From Hevea brasiliensis (taxonomy: Eukaryota > Streptophyta > Magnoliopsida > Malpighiales > Euphorbiaceae): a stretch of DNA of 64,000 nt. How positions within the stretch are numbered: the first letter of the stretch is position 1; each line of letters starts with the position of its first letter. The notes under the pieces were generated by a model, which did not search any database, was not told the DNA's origin, and saw nothing but the letters and a program-made list of their open reading frames with translations. Both the position numbers and the translations under genes were made by a program. The stretch covers positions 5,912,298-5,976,297 of the forward strand of contig NC_079500.1 of NCBI RefSeq assembly GCF_030052815.1. The letters are read 5' to 3'. Below, piece after piece: positions 60,359 through 64,000 of the stretch.

Positions 60359-63300
60359 TTAACTGACATGAAACTCTCCACTTGCTTGTGCCTCCTTAAC
60401 TCTCTTATCATACTCATCTTCCTCTTCTTCTTCTTCAGCCTCCGTGTCATCTTCCTTCCCATCACCATCTTCTTCTCCTCCCCAACCAAAGGCTGCAATA
60501 GATCGAGATACTGGAGGAGGAATTTTGGCCTCTTCCACAATCTTCATGATTTCTTCATCAGTTTGCAAGGAAAAGGTATTATTTCCTCTCCTGTAGTACA
60601 TGGCTTGAGCAGCCTCTGTCAGTTCCCTAGGCAAATTCTTCAAAAACCATGGATCGTTCCTGATTTCTTTAATTGTGATCCTCTGTACAAATATGCAGAG
60701 TTTAGAACTGTAGCCATCATATCACAGCAGTCCTCATAAAGAAGTGCATGAAAATAAAAACAAAAAAATAGTAAGTGGTAAAACAATGTAAGCCAAAAAA
60801 ACATTTACATATCTTCAAAAGAGATATTACTGATGGGAACACCACTTAGAAATATATTCTGAAAATTTGACAGGACGAATGCACTATATAACTTCTAAGC
60901 AAGATTTTTCAACTTTCTTAACCATTAAAATTAGGAGATGTTTTGCATTTGGCAACCAACCAGATTTTATATAACAAGTGTAACAGGAGATCAGAAGAAC
61001 AGGAAAGGGAATTAATGGCAGAAGATTAGATTCCCATCAATGCGGGGGCAAAAGTATGAGAACACGTCTCTGCAGGAACAATGGTTACAGCATATCAGCA
61101 TAATACCTAGGGGTGCAAGCATTTAAGTGTAGCGGCTACTGTCAAAAGGCACATCACTAATAGATCAACCCTCTTGCAATCACTTGAGATCCAGATTGCT
61201 TGAATGCAGGCAATGAAACTATATTACATGGGCAAAAAAATGAACCAAATAATTCAATATAGAATCCATGGCAAACATAGTTATTAAAGGCTCAAGGCAC
61301 ACTAAGGCGCCCAGGAGACCTGGAGCCTAGGCGCAAGGCACAAAACGCAAGCGCGTGCCTGAGCAAGGTGAGGCGCAAAAGTAAAAAATTTAAAAAATTC
61401 ATAAAAGTCAAATAAATGTGATACTTTTCTTTCTTTTCTTTGGCATATATCTTGAATTAGGTTTGCTGGTTTGAATTTGAATGGTAGTCCTTTTTGTCAA
61501 TGAAAGTGCTTGCTAAAGATGCAAATAAAGAAGGCATGCCTTTTTAGAACCTTGTGCCGGGAACAAAGGCGCACACCTAAGCGCATAAGGCGCTAGGGTT
61601 CGAGCCTTGTGAGCCTTGAGAGCCTGAGGCATGCCTTTAATAACTATGATGGCAAATGAGGATTTCAGTTTTCAAGGCAACACAGGAAAACATAAACTGC
61701 TTAACAGAATATAAGTGAATAACAAAAAACAATAAAAGAATGTAAAAATGGCTCAGAATAATTTGCAAAAACAAAATCGACCAGTCTTAAAATTTTCCAT
61801 TTCTCAGTTGAAAAGGATGATATCCTTGTTTCCACTGTTCAAGGTAGTATGTCTTGACTCATGATACACCATGAAACTCCTACTCTAATCATCTGTCTCA
61901 TAACATGCAACAGCAACCATGTGCATGCCAACATGGTCCTTCTTTGAAAGACTTTATTGCTTTTCATCATCTTACTTTATCAGCTAAAATGATAACACAT
62001 AAAAAAGTGTTACAGCTCACATATAAATAATTAAACACTTGAATGAACAAAAAAAGAATACCACCACCAACAACTATCATGTATAAAATTAGAAGTGAGA
62101 AGTCAGGAAGTTCTCCAATGCATTCGATCCTCATTTCAAGGCCCTCATGGAAAAAAGTTTTCAAACTTGTAGACTAAATTACTCAGCCAGAAGAGCAATA
62201 AAGGGAAGCAGAAATCCAGAGAGATCATCTACTTTGGAAACTCATGACAAAAGATCGATACATTGATACGCAGTTGACTAAAAGACAACAACCAATTCAT
62301 TAATATTTTTTGGAAAGTTCACCCATACATACCCTGGATGGATTTGCAACAAATATGCAAGAAAGGAGATGTCTGCAATCTTGAGAAATGTGCACATAGT
62401 CAGGGATCTTGTATTGAACAGCCATTATTCTCTGCAGAAAAAATAGGGAATTATAGATGCTGAAAACAGAATATTTTCTGAATGAAAGGAAGATAACAAG
62501 GGAGAATAAATTACATTGATAGTTTTTCTGAAATTCTTTGGGTCCTCTTGATCTTCAAATGGGTATGCTCCGACCAACATAACATACAGAGTCACTCCAC
62601 AAGACCATACATCTGCCATCTGAACATCAGAGTAAAACTTAAACCAAACTTGTGAATGGAACAAATGCATTTATGTTCTATGCTCAGAACTCGTCCAGTA
62701 TGCCAATCATAAGTTCAAAGTCTATGTTCTTTCCAGGACAAAGAAAAGGATACAACTGCTTGCTGTTCTAAGTTTTTCACATGCAATAAAAATAGGTATT
62801 GTAGTAATTGAAGCCATAAACCAATCACACAGAGGCCAACATTCTTACTGATCATAATTGATGTCTTTGCCATTTATACGATATAAAAGCTTACCAACAC
62901 GTGAAGGACACGATGTTTTGGAAAGCTAATTTCATCTAGAAGAGATGTTCCATGTTCAGTTGAAAATTTTCTACAAAAGTACCAAAGAATGATTACCCAT
63001 TTAGAAACCCAAGTACCTAATCAAGAAAAATCTATAAGCAGGAAAATTAATCCTGTGATAGATATAAAGCAAATAATATAAGTGAAAAACCAAAATATGC
63101 AATTTCACATATGACATGGTGAAACATTAATGTAAATAAAATCCTAAGTATTCACATCTTGTGTCAGCGCCTTGCCTCCTAAACTCTATAAGTAACTGTC
63201 TTTTCAAAGTATCTCACTCATAATATAAGTGAACAACCAAAAGAGCAACTTCATATGATCTCAAGTATTGCTACATTTAACATGGTGAAAATTTGTTGTA

Positions 63301-63841
63301 AATAACATCCTAATTATTCACGCCCTGTGTCAGTAACCTACCTCCTAAACTCTATAAGTAACTGTCTTCCCAAAATATCTCCTTCAACATTTGGCAATAT
63401 AAGACAATTAAAGTTACCTTCCCATCATATTCTCTCCTAGAAAAAACCTCTGGGGCAATATATGCAGGAGTGCCAACTGTGGATTTCGGTCTTGAATGCA
63501 GCAAGGATGACTGCACAAACAACAATTATCACAAAATTAAAATTCCACGTGAAAATCATAAGAGATGAAAAGGTACCAGTTTGTTTTTGAAAAACCTTAG
63601 AATAACCAAAATCACAGATTTTCACACGTGGTGCTGGGCTTCCATCCAGCAAGGTATTTTCTAGCTTCAAATCTCTATGGCAAATTTGCTGCAAAACAAT
63701 AGAATAAAACATAAAAAAATAAAAAATGGACTTCTCTAGCAATTAAAAAGCACAAATGCCATCTGACACATGCTAAATTTGATTTACCAGGAAATGGCAG
63801 TAGCTGACTCCTGAAATAAGCTGTTGGAAAAAGTATCTAGC
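60359..63841 (-). CDS. SnRK2 protein kinase, exons 4-9 (partial at right edge)
   Basis: The 3' part of a SNF1-related kinase 2 gene, a plant Ser/Thr kinase of osmotic-stress and ABA signalling. Exons: 63841-63788, 63688-63596, 63510-63418, 62619-62515, 62431-62333, 60682-60359. Their lengths (54, 93, 93, 105 and 99 bases, then the last exon) are the standard SnRK2 pattern, all in phase with no stop. Motifs: [19 protein letters not shown] (catalytic loop), CDFGYSK, the activation segment [37 protein letters not shown], then [18 protein letters not shown]. The C-terminus has [32 protein letters not shown] and a Glu/Asp-rich tail, closest in my memory to the SnRK2.4/SnRK2.10 group, which is ABA-independent. 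One unusual residue: HLLSCIF where HLLSRIF is typical. Exons 1-3 lie beyond position 64000. Confidence 0.92.
61276..61648. mobile_element. hAT-type MITE in SnRK2 intron 8
   Basis: 373 bases with a perfect 16-base terminal inverted repeat, CATAGTTATTAAAGGC and GCCTTTAATAACTATG. The 8-base target duplication ATGGCAAA is at 61268-61275 and 61649-61656. The empty site (atccatggcaaatgaggatt) is kept in unit 2 near 10303. The ends are rich in aaggcgc/gcgccta motifs. No coding sequence. Confidence 0.93.
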
Positions 63842-64000
63842 CTGGAAAAGAACCCAAAGGCAAATTAGCCGACACTCAAAATAAAACAAGAATCCAGACT
63901 AACTTCACTCTCCTCGAATATTTTTTTTTTCCTCCCAATTGATACAAAACTAATCAATGCAATCCAAATCCTGAAAATTGAAGCTAAAAAAGAGACAAAA

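Overview
This is nuclear DNA of a flowering plant, most likely a eudicot. The signs are GT-AG introns of plant type, polyubiquitin, SnRK2 kinase, B3-domain and T-complex-11 genes, an Athila (Ty3/gypsy) element primed by tRNA-Asp, and a hAT transposon. A Malpighiales/Euphorbiaceae source is only a guess. Most of the window is non-coding or transposon sequence.

Layout. Positions 291-3971 (+) hold the 3' part of a T-complex protein 11 gene, with one intron that appears to be GC-AG. From about 5.1 kb to the right edge lies a decayed tandem array. Its unit, read on the minus strand, is B3-domain gene, then polyubiquitin, then the 3' part of an SnRK2 kinase gene. Unit 1 (5.2-9.4 kb) has a damaged polyubiquitin and an intact small B3 gene. 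Unit 2 (9.5-15.0 kb) has an intact pentameric polyubiquitin with heat-shock-type elements and a broken B3. Unit 3 (15.1-35.3 kb) has SnRK2 and ubiquitin relics and an intact B3, and is split by nested LTR elements. Unit 4 (about 36.5-56.7 kb) has an SnRK2 pseudogene, a fused SnRK2/ubiquitin relic and an intact B3, and is split by an 11.6-kb hAT element. Unit 5 (59.2 kb to the edge) has SnRK2 exons 4-9 with open reading frames, continuing off the right side.

Transposons. Unit 3 carries a short gag-protease LTR element (15949-31816, target duplication CACTA/CATTA). Inside its gag sits a 13.7-kb Athila-type element (17407-31086, duplication GTCTC), whose own gag holds a ~300-bp inverted-repeat insertion. 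Unit 4 carries the hAT element (40124-51713, 8-bp duplication ATACGCTA). Its transposase gene is interrupted by two LTR-bounded insertions without internal genes, probably solo LTRs (40976-43568, duplication ACTTT; 44501-48841, duplication TTAAG). SnRK2 intron 8 of unit 5 holds a hAT-type MITE with a perfect 16-bp terminal inverted repeat (61276-61648).

Genes likely to work: T-complex 11 (partial), polyubiquitin B, three small B3 genes, and the SnRK2 gene at the right edge (partial). The sister units often preserve the empty site, which confirms the element boundaries. The most unusual feature is a SnRK2 exon 7/ubiquitin junction shared by units 3 and 4.
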